DNA from: Pseudoips prasinana
Lineage: Eukaryota; Arthropoda; Insecta; Lepidoptera; Nolidae
Assembly: GCA_951640165.1 (NCBI GenBank)
Contig: OX621236.1
Coordinates: forward strand, 30,248,948-30,312,947
Length of the DNA: 64,000 nt
Direction of reading: 5' to 3'
The position numbers were made by a program, and so were the translations under genes. Below, piece after piece: positions 1 to 64,000 of this stretch (within the stretch, counting starts at the first letter, position 1; every line of letters begins with the position of its first letter). The notes beneath the pieces were generated by a model. That model was not told where the DNA came from. It made no database searches and was given only the letters and a program-made list of their open reading frames with translations.

Positions 1-75
1 GAATCAAGCCCGAAGCAAGACCTTTGGCTTAGTAGTGAGGATAACTAACCACTAGACTAACAGGCCAGTCAAATG
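1..75 (-). repeat. tRNA-derived SINE head, cut by the window edge
   Basis: Read on the minus strand, the segment starts GGCCTGTTAGTCTAGTGG, which contains a pol III A-box-like TAGTCTAGTGG, and continues into a degenerate B-box-like stretch. It resembles the head of the SINE copy at 7605-7727. The body would lie outside the window. Confidence 0.4.
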
Positions 76-706
76 GTATTAATTTTAATGGAGTTTCTGA
101 AAATTGTTAAAGAATTGTTCAACAAATCAAAAATAAGAAAAATTTAACTCTTAGATTATAAAATTTAGACCATCAACAATATACACATACTTATTAAATA
201 ACTAGCCCACTTCTGATACCAGACATTCTAAACTACAGGTGTTTTGCTTATAAGTAATTAATCTTAAGTATTAATAACAGTGGCAAAGAGGTGACATAAT
301 TTCAAATGGCCTTTCCATTCAAATTTCGATAATCATTAATTTAAGCAGAGATGCCTGTTGGCTTGTGTGTGAACAGTAATACTTATTAAAGAGATAATTA
401 ACTTTATATATATATAAATATTCAACACTGACTGACATGATTTAAAAGGACATCCAATAGAATTATGTTTTATGAACTCTGCCACTGATATCCAAGTAAA
501 AATATGTAACAAGATTGAAAGTTGAAGCAAACTTTATCTACTTACTACTAATAATACATTAATGTAATACTTGAATCATTAAGTACAATTAAATTGAATA
601 ATTCTTTATGCAGTATATTAAATAAATTATACTGTGTAAATACTGAGAGATCATAATAATATAACAAAAGAGATTCAGAAAATATAAAGATTACTTATTT
701 ACTAAA
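76..706. other. AT-rich 3' flank of porcupine
   Basis: I recognise no gene here. The region probably includes the porcupine 3' UTR on the minus strand, but I could not pick a convincing polyadenylation signal. Confidence 0.4.
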
Positions 707-2041
707 TCACATCATCAAATAAATCACATACAAAAAAGCTGCAAAACCATGACTAAAGTAATTCAGATTCTCCCATTTACTTATGGTATGATAGTAAGAG
801 TAACCAGACTCTTGAACAGAGAAAGAAGCCTCAAACATAACTCCTAAGTAAGCAAGGTGAATAATAGTAATCACAGAAAAGAATGTATTAGTCAGTATTG
901 CAACCAAACTATTTTTCTTATATCTGTGATCACATTGTTTAGGGCAAGGGTTCGCTAAGCAACATACTTCAAGAGCTAATGCTGCTTTGTAGCGTAAATT
1001 GTACTCAACATATGAAAATGTACCAATGCTTAAAAGTACAGCAGAGAACTGAAAGTTTAATCCATGGAGCAATGATGAAACAGCATATGTTACAAATATA
1101 GCTGTAAATTGACCATATGGCTGGCATGTTTTAAAAACATAGTTCTTCAGCCACTGATGCATTGGAATGTTCCAGTATATCACCACCTGAACCAATGATC
1201 TTGGTAATTCAATGAAAAGTGGCCGAGTTATTTGAATTTCAGGATGGCAATCATTAGTAAGCCCAAATCCTGCACTTATCATAGAAACAACAGACATGGC
1301 AGATACAAAATAATGGGACATTCTAAATGATTGAGCATCTCTGTATGCTATCAACCATTTAGGCATTTCATCATCAATGTACCATGGCACAACACAGTTT
1401 GATAATACCAAAAATATCATAGAGAGACATAGGTTGACAACAATTATTTTAATCCATCTTCTAGTTAAGAATTTCACTTCCAGATAATGATTATAAGTGT
1501 GAAATGATATCCATGGCCCCAAAATACAATTAGCAGGACACAATATGTATCCTCCAAATTCAACAGGATTCAACATTTGTTTAAACAAATCTCTGTCCAA
1601 GTCTATAGCCACAGATATAATTTTCATAGCTGCAATCATCTGAATTCCTCTGATCTGCTGCCACATTTTAGGATTAAGTACATAGAGTTCACATAATATT
1701 AATACTAAAACAACTAATGTAGACATCAGTAGGCCTCTCCATTTCCTTGTGACAAATGACAGTAATATTATAAGTATGTAAGAACAAGTTGTGAGTCCTA
1801 CAGTCCAAATAAACGGAGGACCGATATTGTGATACAGCAGGAAACTTCCAATAACTAAACATAAACTGTGACGAACATTATGTGGTAGGGGGACAAACTG
1901 AATACACGCACGGAGAAGAATATTCGCAATGATTAAATCCTTTGCAAATTTCAGACCTTCATAGATAGTCGGCTCCCCACATAGTGTAATGTAGGTCCAA
2001 GCTGTTTCTTCGTATTCCTCGTCTTCATCCATGTCTCTCAA
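707..2041 (-). CDS. por: Porcupine, Wnt-palmitoleoylating MBOAT acyltransferase
   Basis: The gene is a complete single-exon ORF of 444 aa. Porcupine is an ER multipass membrane O-acyltransferase that attaches palmitoleate to a Ser of Wnt ligands and is needed for their secretion. The sequence shows many hydrophobic segments, the motif WNIPMHQWLKNYVF (residues 290-303), and the MBOAT signature SSLLHGLNFQ with the presumed catalytic His326. A Cys-rich segment CLANPCPKQC (361-370) and the C-terminal IHLAYLG stretch also match the family. The length is close to animal PORCN (about 460 aa) and shorter than the Drosophila protein. I chose the first Met of the ORF, followed by an acidic DEDEEYEE segment. 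It is divergent to brm, with about 3.6 kb between the start codons. The assignment rests on remembered family motifs, not on a search. Confidence 0.93.
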   Translation of the reverse strand: MRDMDEDEEYEETAWTYITLCGEPTIYEGLKFAKDLIIANILLRACIQFVPLPHNVRHSLCLVIGSFLLYHNIGPPFIWTVGLTTCSYILIILLSFVTRKWRGLLMSTLVVLVLILCELYVLNPKMWQQIRGIQMIAAMKIISVAIDLDRDLFKQMLNPVEFGGYILCPANCILGPWISFHTYNHYLEVKFLTRRWIKIIVVNLCLSMIFLVLSNCVVPWYIDDEMPKWLIAYRDAQSFRMSHYFVSAMSVVSMISAGFGLTNDCHPEIQITRPLFIELPRSLVQVVIYWNIPMHQWLKNYVFKTCQPYGQFTAIFVTYAVSSLLHGLNFQFSAVLLSIGTFSYVEYNLRYKAALALEVCCLANPCPKQCDHRYKKNSLVAILTNTFFSVITIIHLAYLGVMFEASFSVQESGYSYYHTISKWENLNYFSHGFAAFLYVIYLMM

Positions 2042-3960
2042 AAAGCCGGTTTATCCGCCCTGCCAACCTGTTAAACAGATAGGCCACTATGCTTCACCAC
2101 TATATACATTAGCCTGTTTACAATTAAATAATTAGGTACGGGAGGTTATTGCAGTTTATATTTATCCATATCCTTCCGATAATTTATTTCTCCGCTCTCA
2201 TTTCCCATTGCAAAGAGCTATTATGAATAAGTAAGTTACAACAAATTAATTAATAATACGTCAGGCAGGTACAGACCAAAGAGTATTTAACCTACAGTAC
2301 AAATAGTACAGATTGTTAGTGACAAAGAGCATGTAATTTTAATATTATACGAGCTGCTTTGAATTGAAAGACACATACATTCCGTATTTTTTTATCGCAC
2401 GGCTCAGTGTGCAGTATCCCATGGATAAATTTGAAATATGCAGGTTATTTTCATTCTACATTTCATACATTGAGTACAAACTGTGTCAGGGTTGTGAAGT
2501 ACCAACGAATTATCTTATTCCGAGGAATTGATATTCTCCCCGCCTAACATAGTTACGTACGCGTTACATACAATACAAATGTTACAATAAAATTAAATGA
2601 GAGTCAGAACCTACGTAAACAAGAAAGTTTTATGCAATGTATATTAGTCCATCTCGTGACCTCTCTCTTTCTGTTTTATACCAAGGATATTATTAATAAG
2701 CTGTCTTGAAACGACACAAAGCAGCATCACACGATTGCTTATCACGTTGAATAGTCTTTAGTTCCCACTATTTTTGCCACTTTTATTATTTGGTTCTTTA
2801 ATGAGCTATTTTATTTTGGAAAATTACAGTGTCAATTATCTAAGGTAGTCTAAAATAAGGATAACCTAGGACTATTTAACATTTTCCACATATTAACGAC
2901 TATATAACTTGATATGCATAAAATTACACAATTATAAATTTTTTATTAAAAAACGAGAGAATATCGTTCAGATAAATTGATATTATGTTTGTTGAGAATT
3001 AGCACTAAACCAGTTCTTGCAAATAATAGATTTAAGTTTTTGAGATGTTGTGTTAAATAGATCAAAATCCGGAAAATCGTCCAGGTGGTTACTTACTATA
3101 ATTCTTCGAGCATTTAGCTTAATGGAGATGTCATCGTTTTAAATTTCCAAACATTATATTCTGCCAATTTTCACGGGGGACGAGGTAAACACGCATGGCA
3201 CACGCGCTAACCAAAATCTGATTCATGTAAACGCACACGATAACAATCCCGCACACCAACTTAAAATTTGCGCACATGTATAAAATAGACCATACCTAGA
3301 CCCTACCTGATGATGATGACGAGATAAATGAGTATCATCTTAGCTTTCATGAGAGGTAATGTAAAACATTGAATTAGATAGTAATATTATTTTATTTATT
3401 ATTAATTCATATCTAATTTATCCAGATCTAACATTGAAAATATATCACCTGAACAGACAGTAAAAAAATAAAAGAATTGTATATAAGTAGTTGGTAAATA
3501 TTATAATTTTAAGAAATTAAAACCAAGTCTGTACTGATAAAGTTATATTTCCAAAACTAACAACTAACAAAACTTCTAAAACAACTTATAAATATTTATG
3601 AAATAAGAATCCAATATGTACTAACTACTAACACAGAATTTTACGACAGTGTTACGTTCATTCATTCAACCAAAAATTTCAGGCAGTTTGTCCCCGCACT
3701 ACACCTTCTACCAGCCCCGGATCTTCAATATTTTTTAGGCGGGACAAAAAGTGATAAATGCCGCCCCCACCCACTTATATTTATTTTTACATCTAACATC
3801 TTTATCATTTCATTCAGAATTCGACGGCGCTTAAATCTCGCTCGTATTTTCGAGCCAGATCTGCTCCGTACCTTTACAGTTCTTCAACGATTGACATTTT
3901 CAAAATACCACCATTCAGAAAACCTTCCGTCGGTAATAATTGCACAAAAATCAGTAGTAA
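2042..3960. other. Intergenic region between porcupine and a LINE remnant
   Basis: The region is AT-rich with no credible ORF. It should hold the porcupine promoter and 5' UTR, but no core promoter element stands out. Confidence 0.5.
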
Positions 3961-4560
3961 TAAGATAAGATAAATACTCTTTATTACACACCAATCACAG
4001 ATAAAAAATATAGGAAATATTGAAAGCAAATTGTACAATAGGCGGTCTGATCGCAGTCAGCGATTTCTTCCAGACAACCTTTGGATGGATAAGAAGCAGA
4101 AATATAGAAAGACAACACAATAAGGGTACTGCAAGATAAAATAATTTAAGTAGGAATCGAAATACTTACAAACTAATAATGACTAAATACCATGTCATTA
4201 GATATAATACAAACTTAATTACATAAACATAATAATACAATAATAATAAACAATATAATACGGAAGGACAGTGGAAATGCATTCATAGTGACAAGTAGTG
4301 GTTTTTCACTAGTGTTTTGAACAAACCAAGGGATTGAGCACGTCTAATTGTTAAAGGTATAAAACGCATTCCAGAGGTGAGTTGCCTCAACAGTAAAAGA
4401 ATTACTAAAAAAGTTAGTGGAAAGTGTTGGTAAAGACAGGTTTAGGTTTTCTGATGATCTCAATGATCTCGCATGTGTACCACTTAGAAATTGAAAACGT
4501 TCTTTAAGATAATAGGGGGTCGCTGGATTTAAGATAATGCTGTATAAAAGGGACAAATAA
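3961..4560 (-). mobile_element. 3' remnant of a CR1-like LINE
   Basis: The minus-strand ORF 4344-4556 matches the C-terminal end of the CR1-like reverse transcriptase seen intact at 38928-41876. Both have a YLKERF/YLRERF motif followed by a (T/R)LWN motif. The end toward 3961 carries a short tandem tail (AAGATAAGATAAATA on the plus strand), as at the other CR1-like 3' ends here. The rest of the element is missing. Confidence 0.7.
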
Positions 4561-4592
4561 GTATTTTTTTTTACTCTAGAGCAGAGCCAGAC

Positions 4593-4964
4593 TTAAGAGG
4601 CCTATTACAGTCCACTAGCGCCGCCAATCGAAAAAATGTCATAACTCGTAAATAGAATCAAAAATACAAAATATGTTCTATTATTACTTTGGAAAAGGTA
4701 ATAACGTAATTGTATAACACCTTATCAACACTTGAAATATAGCTGTTTAGCTAAATCGTGCATTCAAAACATAAACGGCCGTTTTTGTTACAAATGCACG
4801 ATTTAGCTAAACAGCTATATTTCAAGTGTTGACAATGTGTTATAAAATTACGTTATTGCCTTTTCTACAGTAATAATAGACCACATTTTGTATTTTTGAT
4901 TCTATTTACGAGTTATGACACTTTTTCGATTGGCGGCGCTAGTGGACTGTAAAAGGCCCCTTAA
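4593..4964. mobile_element. Foldback (snap-back) element with TTAA ends
   Basis: Two arms of about 165 bp are near-perfect inverted copies around a short centre near 4775-4790. The left arm begins TTAAGAGGCC and the right arm ends GGCCCCTTAA. Arm landmarks such as TTGGCGGCGCTAGTGGACTG and AAATATAGCTGTTTAGCTAA recur in inverse orientation. TTAA at both edges fits a piggyBac-type target duplication. It carries no ORF, so it must be non-autonomous. Confidence 0.85.
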
Positions 4965-4970
4965 TCACCA

Positions 4971-5038
4971 GGTCGCATCGGCCATGGCCCAATGGCCACC
5001 CCAACATAGCTGGTGCACCTCAACATCCCAATATACCT
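4971..5038 (+). pseudogene. Duplicated fragment of brm exon 1
   Basis: The 68 bp align without gaps to 5933-6000 in brm exon 1 with five mismatches by eye. The fragment starts seven bases after the right TTAA of the foldback element. It has no start codon, splice sites or continuing frame, so it is a non-functional partial copy about 0.6 kb upstream of the gene. Confidence 0.85.
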
Positions 5039-5610
5039 TTCCATTAACCTGATTTTTGAACTTGCATTTAAATTATGCTCTACACCACTAATGTGGTAGT
5101 GTGGTACACAATAAACGGGAAATCTATTGAAAAAGGGTAACCGAATGATGCTGACAAACTGCCGTAAAATAACAGGGAATTAGGAATCTTTGTTGTGAAT
5201 CCTGCGAAGTGCCTGTTTCCCAAACGTAGTTTGTTTAAGGAATTGTAATTATAAATTTCTTGAGTTTCTTATATTCTCTTTAGTTTCCCGTAACTAACTA
5301 AACGTTGTCTATATCATAGTGATGATTACATACTCTCTGCCCGTAACAAAAAAAAAGCTTGCATTGATTGCGATATTTGATGATTATGTCGTTCTAATTT
5401 AATGTTTTTATGGAAAAAGTTATGAGACATCAGTGAATTTAAATTTAAAATTGACCTAATAAATTATAATTTAGTTTCGGATCGGTTGTGCATTTATAGA
5501 ACATGACATAAGACTCTTTTTTTAAGTGCAAGTGTAAGCGTGCGTAGCTAACATAAATGCTATCATAAATTACTTTGATATGTACATTTAGTGACATTTG
5601 ATATAATAAG
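5039..5610 (+). promoter_or_regulatory. Upstream region of brm
   Basis: This stretch has no ORF and probably holds the brm core promoter and 5' UTR. An in-frame TGA at 5599-5601, 12 nt before the ATG, supports the chosen start if the 5' UTR is contiguous here. I see no clear TATA box, and a non-coding upstream exon cannot be excluded. Confidence 0.35.
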
Positions 5611-60099
<54,489 letters not shown>

Positions 60100-60790
60100 A
60101 CTCAGTGAAATACCCTTCTAGTGCTAAAGATAACTGATAACTATTACTTATATAATATATTAAATATTCATAATTACCATACAAATATGAAATGAAATAT
60201 CTTTATGAATATATGTATTACATTAGTAAACAAGTAGAGGAATACAATAGACACAATAAACAGGCGATAGGTTCATTAGCCATAAAGCATGGCCATCATA
60301 TAAATTCACTTCTTAGATTTTGATGTATCAATGAGTGCAAGAGGGTGTATTATGACTTGTGCACATATTCCAATTTGTGTCTGCTAAGCAATCATTATAA
60401 TTGGGGAAAATTCGCTCTATTTACTTAGTTATTAGAAGGGTTATTTAATGTAATTTTAAGTAGCTGCACTCATCTTTTTATATAGAAAGTAAGGATATTA
60501 TTTAGTTAGTACAGTAAAATGAACATCAATTTATGATTCAAATTCTATTTAAAGGGCAACACAAAATATTCCCATTGCATAATTTATGTAAATGATTATT
60601 ACATTTTTGACCGTATTTTAAAATAAGACTAAATTATTTCATATTTGACGATACAATACTAATGTTTTTATTATTTCCGACATCTTTAAACAGTGTATTT
60701 AGAATGTAACTTAGTCTAAGTATTCTATATAGGATTTAATGTATGCACATTGGCATTAATAAATAAATTTCTATGTTTATCTAGTGTTTT
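60100..60790 (+). other. brm: Probable brm 3' UTR and polyadenylation site
   Basis: The stretch is AT-rich and non-coding. Overlapping AATAAA signals at 60758-60763 and 60762-60767 are the strongest polyadenylation candidates. The exact end is inferred. Confidence 0.5.
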
Positions 60791-60996
60791 ACTTCTTTTT
60801 ACATTTAGCCATTTTTTATCAGCCTTTACTACTTTGGACTTTATCATATGGCAATGGTAACCTTGGTATCAGCTGTTTAAGTCGCTCAAGAGGCAAGTAC
60901 AAAAGATTGTTAACTTAACATGCACTCCAAATCAAAGAGACATTCTGCAATTAAGGTGTAATTTATCGATAATACATATGTATTTAGAAATATATA

Positions 60997-61090
60997 AGAA
61001 TGTTTATCAGTTGTCTGGTTATCATAGTACAGGCTCTGCCTAGTTTGGGATCAGATGACAGTGTGTTAGTTGTAGATATTTATTATGATT
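60997..61090 (+). mobile_element. SINE 3' part, copy 4
   Basis: The reverse complement matches the other SINE bodies (CATCTGATCCCAAACTAGGC). It ends in a decayed ATT-rich tail just before the zinc-finger exon. Confidence 0.6.
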
Positions 61091-61095
61091 CCTGG

Positions 61096-61333
61096 TTATG
61101 AGCGCCTCACTACTTTGGTATCTTTCCACTTAAAGTCGGCCCATTTGTAGTCAACTCCGTGAACAGTCTTCATATGTTTATTCAAACTGGAGCTGTATGT
61201 GAACTTCTGTGAACAAGTTGGGCAGGAGAACGGCTTATCGCGCGTATGCACTCGCTGATGCTGCCGCAAGTTACTCCGTGTGTAGAATGCCACAAGACAC
61301 ATGTTGCATTTGAATGCTCTGTTGCCAGTGTGT
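61096..61333 (-). CDS. Last coding exon of a C2H2 zinc-finger protein
   Basis: After a tttcag| acceptor in phase 2, the exon reads CACACTGGC (the HTG linker), then two fingers: FKCNMCLVAFYTRSNLRQHQ ending RVH, and FSCPTCSQKFTYSSSLNKHM ending KTVH (four residues between the last two His). A 21-residue tail follows to the stop at 61096. Upstream exons would lie to the right and are not seen up to 64000, so a hAT-bearing intron runs out of the window. It is probably a DNA-binding regulator. The specific gene cannot be named. Confidence 0.85.
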
Positions 61334-62015
61334 CTGAAAGTGTGTGAAATAAAATAAAGATTAGAGAGGCCAGGTTTCAAATGATTGAACATGGAAATAA
61401 AATATACTATAGCAAACTTTCTAGTGATTAGTGATGGGCGGACGATAAATACTCAAATGATAAAAACTCGAGTATTTATCCGAAATGGATAAATACTCGT
61501 TTATACCCATTTTTATCGGATATTTACTCAAAATTATATGGATATTTATATTTTATGCATATAAGATGGTTATTTGTCTAAATTTAATGACTAGTATTGT
61601 ATTTGGGCTTACCAAAATGTTACGTTATTACATTATTATTTCTGATGTCAAGACGAAACAATGCGTTTCTCACTCGCGCCCTATCCCAGCCGCGTGGCCC
61701 TTATATTAAAGTAAGTAAAGTAACCCACTTATCGTGTTCACCCGCAGAGAACGAGGTTTTTATTTGATTAGTCAAGGGGAATGCCTACGCATGCCACCCG
61801 CAAAGTGTCTGCGGATGGGTATGTGGAACGCGGGTATGCTGCTCCGGTGCCCCCTTTTACGCCATGTCCCAGATAGTCGGGACACTTACCCTGGAAGGGC
61901 TTTGGGTTGCCCTCCCCTATTGCCGATTCCTGCCAATCTGGCACGGCGACTGCGCCACAAACAGATCGCTGTCTTCCCGGAGCTGCTTTCACGTGGTGGC
62001 AGTAGAGGGCACTTC

Positions 62016-63060
62016 TCATACTGCCACCGCACCGTAGATCCTCCGTCTGCGAGCGGGATCGACGCGCTCTCGATCCCGCTCCCGCATCGTCCTGTCTGCG
62101 GGCTCCGACAGCGCGCGGACGCGGTTAGTCGTGTCCAACGTTGAACATCCATGTCGGAAGCCGAACTGGCTGTCCGATAAGTCGGGGCCAACGCGCACCA
62201 GATGCTCGTTGAGACGGGCGGTAATGAAACTCCCAAAGAGTTGGCCCGTCTCGTCCAGCAAGCAGACTGGTCGAAATGCTGAGGGAGAATCCCGGCTTGT
62301 GCAACAGCACTAGTCTGGCCTCTTTCCAGCAGATGGGGAACACGGTACTACGGAGGCAGCTGGTGAACAGTTGCCTCAACCGGTCCCCAAGGCTACCAGA
62401 GCGTAGACCCACGCCTTGCCCGGTATCCCATCCGGGCAAGGACGGTATTTCGGGCTGAAAGTCACCGTACTACTCGGACCAATTCTCCCTGCGTAAGCTC
62501 AAACTGGTCGTCCCAATCAAAGTGCGACGGCGACGGAGGGTCCGAGGGACTGTCTTGGACCCTAGGGAAGAGGGTGTCTACCACTCTCTCCAGAAAATTT
62601 GGGTCCAGGGTACACGTCAGCGGAGGGACCTACGGTCTGAGCTTGCCCAGTAGGTACCATTTTGTACGGGCGCCCTTATGGATCCCTATTCAGTCCCTGG
62701 ATGAGCTCGTTTCAGGACCGAGCTTTGGCTTCCACAATCGCGATTGACAACGCCTTGATGGCGACTTTATACGCCCTGCGCGCCTCGGCAGCCTCTTCCG
62801 CATTTGCTCGTCTCCTGCGACGTGGCCGCTGTTGTCAGCGACGCGCTGTGACATACTCCGATTGGAGTCGCGCGATTTCGGCCGACCACCAATATTGTGA
62901 GCCTCGTCTGTCACCCGGACGGAACCGAGTCATCGACATGTCACAGACGCGAGACATGATGCCCCGGAACCTATCCGCTTGCGAATTGGGATAGGACGGG
63001 ATCGTATTTCCACCTTCACTGGCGTCCCAGTCGATGGCGACGACGGCAGCCATCAAGAGA
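62016..63060 (-). mobile_element. R1-like LINE fragment inside the hAT-like element
   Basis: Read right to left, a pre-RT linker (63056-62835: YWWSAEIARLQSEYVTARR) is followed by RT-start pieces in shifting frames (LFTSCLRSTVFPICWKEARL, LLHKPG). Then comes DETGQLFGSFITARLNEHLV with DLSDSQFGFRHGCSTLD. The phrases are typical of the R1 clade. Endonuclease and catalytic RT core are missing or unrecognisable. Confidence 0.75.
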
Positions 63061-63149
63061 ACGAGATCCTAAAAGTAAAAAATTCTGGGCCAAAAGTGGT
63101 TTTCGGACTTTTCTGTAACAAGATAAATTTCTCAGTATCAGCCCGAAGT

Positions 63150-63392
63150 CTGTAAGTTGGCGGTATTATACCCCGCGCCTCGGAGAGCACGTAAAGCCGT
63201 CGGTTCTGTACCTAACCTCTTTCCGGTCGTGTCGCTAGGCGTCCCATCGGATCAAGAGAGTGATGGAATAGAAAGTGCTCCTGTGTTTGCGCACAGATGG
63301 ATATGCCCCGCGCAGATGGCTAATCTCTATTGTGACTGGCCGCCGTGGCCGCAATTCGGCTAGGAGGACATTATTATTGTTATTAATCTATA
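63150..63392 (+). repeat. Retroelement-tail-like repeat ending in ATT runs
   Basis: It includes CGCGCCTCGGAGAGCACGTA then TGGCCGCCGTGGCCG and CTAGGAGGACATTATTATTG. A short relative is at 17525-17640. The parent element is not identified. Confidence 0.5.
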
Positions 63393-63804
63393 TTTTCATA
63401 CTATACCCCGTATTATATTGACATTGCATGACGGAAAAGATTATGATTGAATGGGTATATTTTTATTTTAGTAATTTTCTTTACTTATTATGTAGTTTTA
63501 TTATTATTACACTCATTTTGTAAATTTATGCAATGTTCAAAATAATAATTGTATGTATCTTTGACAGTGCTTGACGAAAATATTAATCATTGAATATTAT
63601 GGTTTTTTTTAATCATACAAGTGATTAATAAAGCAGACAAATCTATATTTTCAGATTTTCATGTATTTCAAGCCATTCGTTCGTAAATTAATAAAATTTC
63701 TGTTAAACTTTATGAGTATTTATCCTCTATTTTGGATAAATACTTGAGTAAAAACGGATATTTATGATTATTTATCCGGATAAAATCCCAACACTGCTAG
63801 TGAT

Positions 63805-64000
63805 ACTATAAAAGCCAAATTGTGTAGTAGGGCTTACTACAAAACTTCTGACTTTTTAAGTCCCAAAAGATAAACGTCATAATGATGGGACCAACTCTTG
63901 TAATTGAAAGATTCTCACACATATATTTAGCACCCATTTTGTACTATTTTGTACCTGTCCTGAAATTTTTGTACCTTACATGGCATAAACGGAATTTCAG
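63805..64000. other. Right edge of the window
   Basis: The stretch is AT-rich, with no exon or element recognised. It is presumably intron of the zinc-finger gene. Confidence 0.4.

Larger units (their letters stand above)
61429..63796. mobile_element. hAT-like element with 8-bp target duplication, carrying other retroelement pieces
   Basis: CTAGTGAT is duplicated exactly at 61421-61428 and 63797-63804. The ends are TAGTGATGGGCGG and, inverted, CAGTGTTGGGATTTT. Subterminal regions repeat TATTTATCC/GGATAAATA motifs in both orientations. No transposase is seen. The interior holds an R1-like LINE fragment and another repeat. Confidence 0.82.

Noticed and set aside
61734..63363. Host genes suggested by several 60-136-codon ORFs
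   Set aside because: The minus strand reads as broken R1-like LINE phrases. The plus-strand ORFs are GC-rich shadows of these or of a repeat.

Overview
This is nuclear DNA of an insect, almost certainly a moth or butterfly. The genes are split by GT-AG introns, the base composition is AT-rich, and the introns are crowded with element families typical of Lepidoptera: CR1-like, RTE-like and R1-like LINEs, tRNA-headed SINEs ending in (ATT)n, repeats ending in a CGCGGGCACAGCTAG-type motif, and many small TIR elements. I cannot name the species.

The window is dominated by one gene, brahma (brm), the SWI/SNF (BAP/PBAP) chromatin-remodelling ATPase, on the + strand. I assembled 28 coding exons from 5611 to 60099. 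Every junction is in phase, the total is 5010 nt (1669 codons plus stop), and the domain order is QLQ, HSA, BRK, SNF2 ATPase, helicase C, SnAC-like region and bromodomain. Six introns (1, 18, 23, 24, 26, 27) have grown to 4-8 kb, five of them mainly by transposon insertion.

Left of brm lies a single-exon porcupine gene (707-2041, - strand), the Wnt O-acyltransferase of the ER. Between the two genes are a LINE remnant, a 370-bp foldback element with TTAA ends, and a 68-bp copy of part of brm exon 1.

Inside brm intron 1, on the opposite strand, is a complete six-exon gene (14248 down to 6997, 448 aa). It encodes a secreted M14 carboxypeptidase-like protein. All three zinc ligands, the catalytic Glu and the substrate-binding Arg/Asn positions are replaced while the reading frame is intact, so it looks like a pseudoenzyme. 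This is the most interesting host feature.

Intron by intron, the mobile load is as follows. Intron 1 holds SINE, RTE and CR1 fragments, a TIR element carrying a hAT remnant, and a hAT MITE containing a miniature RTE. Intron 4 holds a SINE and a foldback MITE. Intron 18 holds a CR1-like LINE interrupted by a second LINE, next to an intact Tc1-like transposon. Intron 20 holds a copy of part of brm exon 18. Intron 23 holds a full-length two-ORF CR1-like LINE flanked by 188-bp near-identical inverted repeats. Intron 24 holds a CR1-like LINE with an esterase-like ORF1, a 375-bp tandem duplication and an RTE inserted in it. Intron 26 holds a full-length RTE with target-site duplications. Intron 27 holds a decayed LINE with a palindromic 5' end.

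Right of brm, on the - strand, is the last coding exon of a C2H2 zinc-finger gene (61096-61333). Its upstream part is interrupted by a 2.4-kb hAT-like element that carries an R1-like LINE fragment. No RNA gene, CRISPR array or viral gene was recognised.
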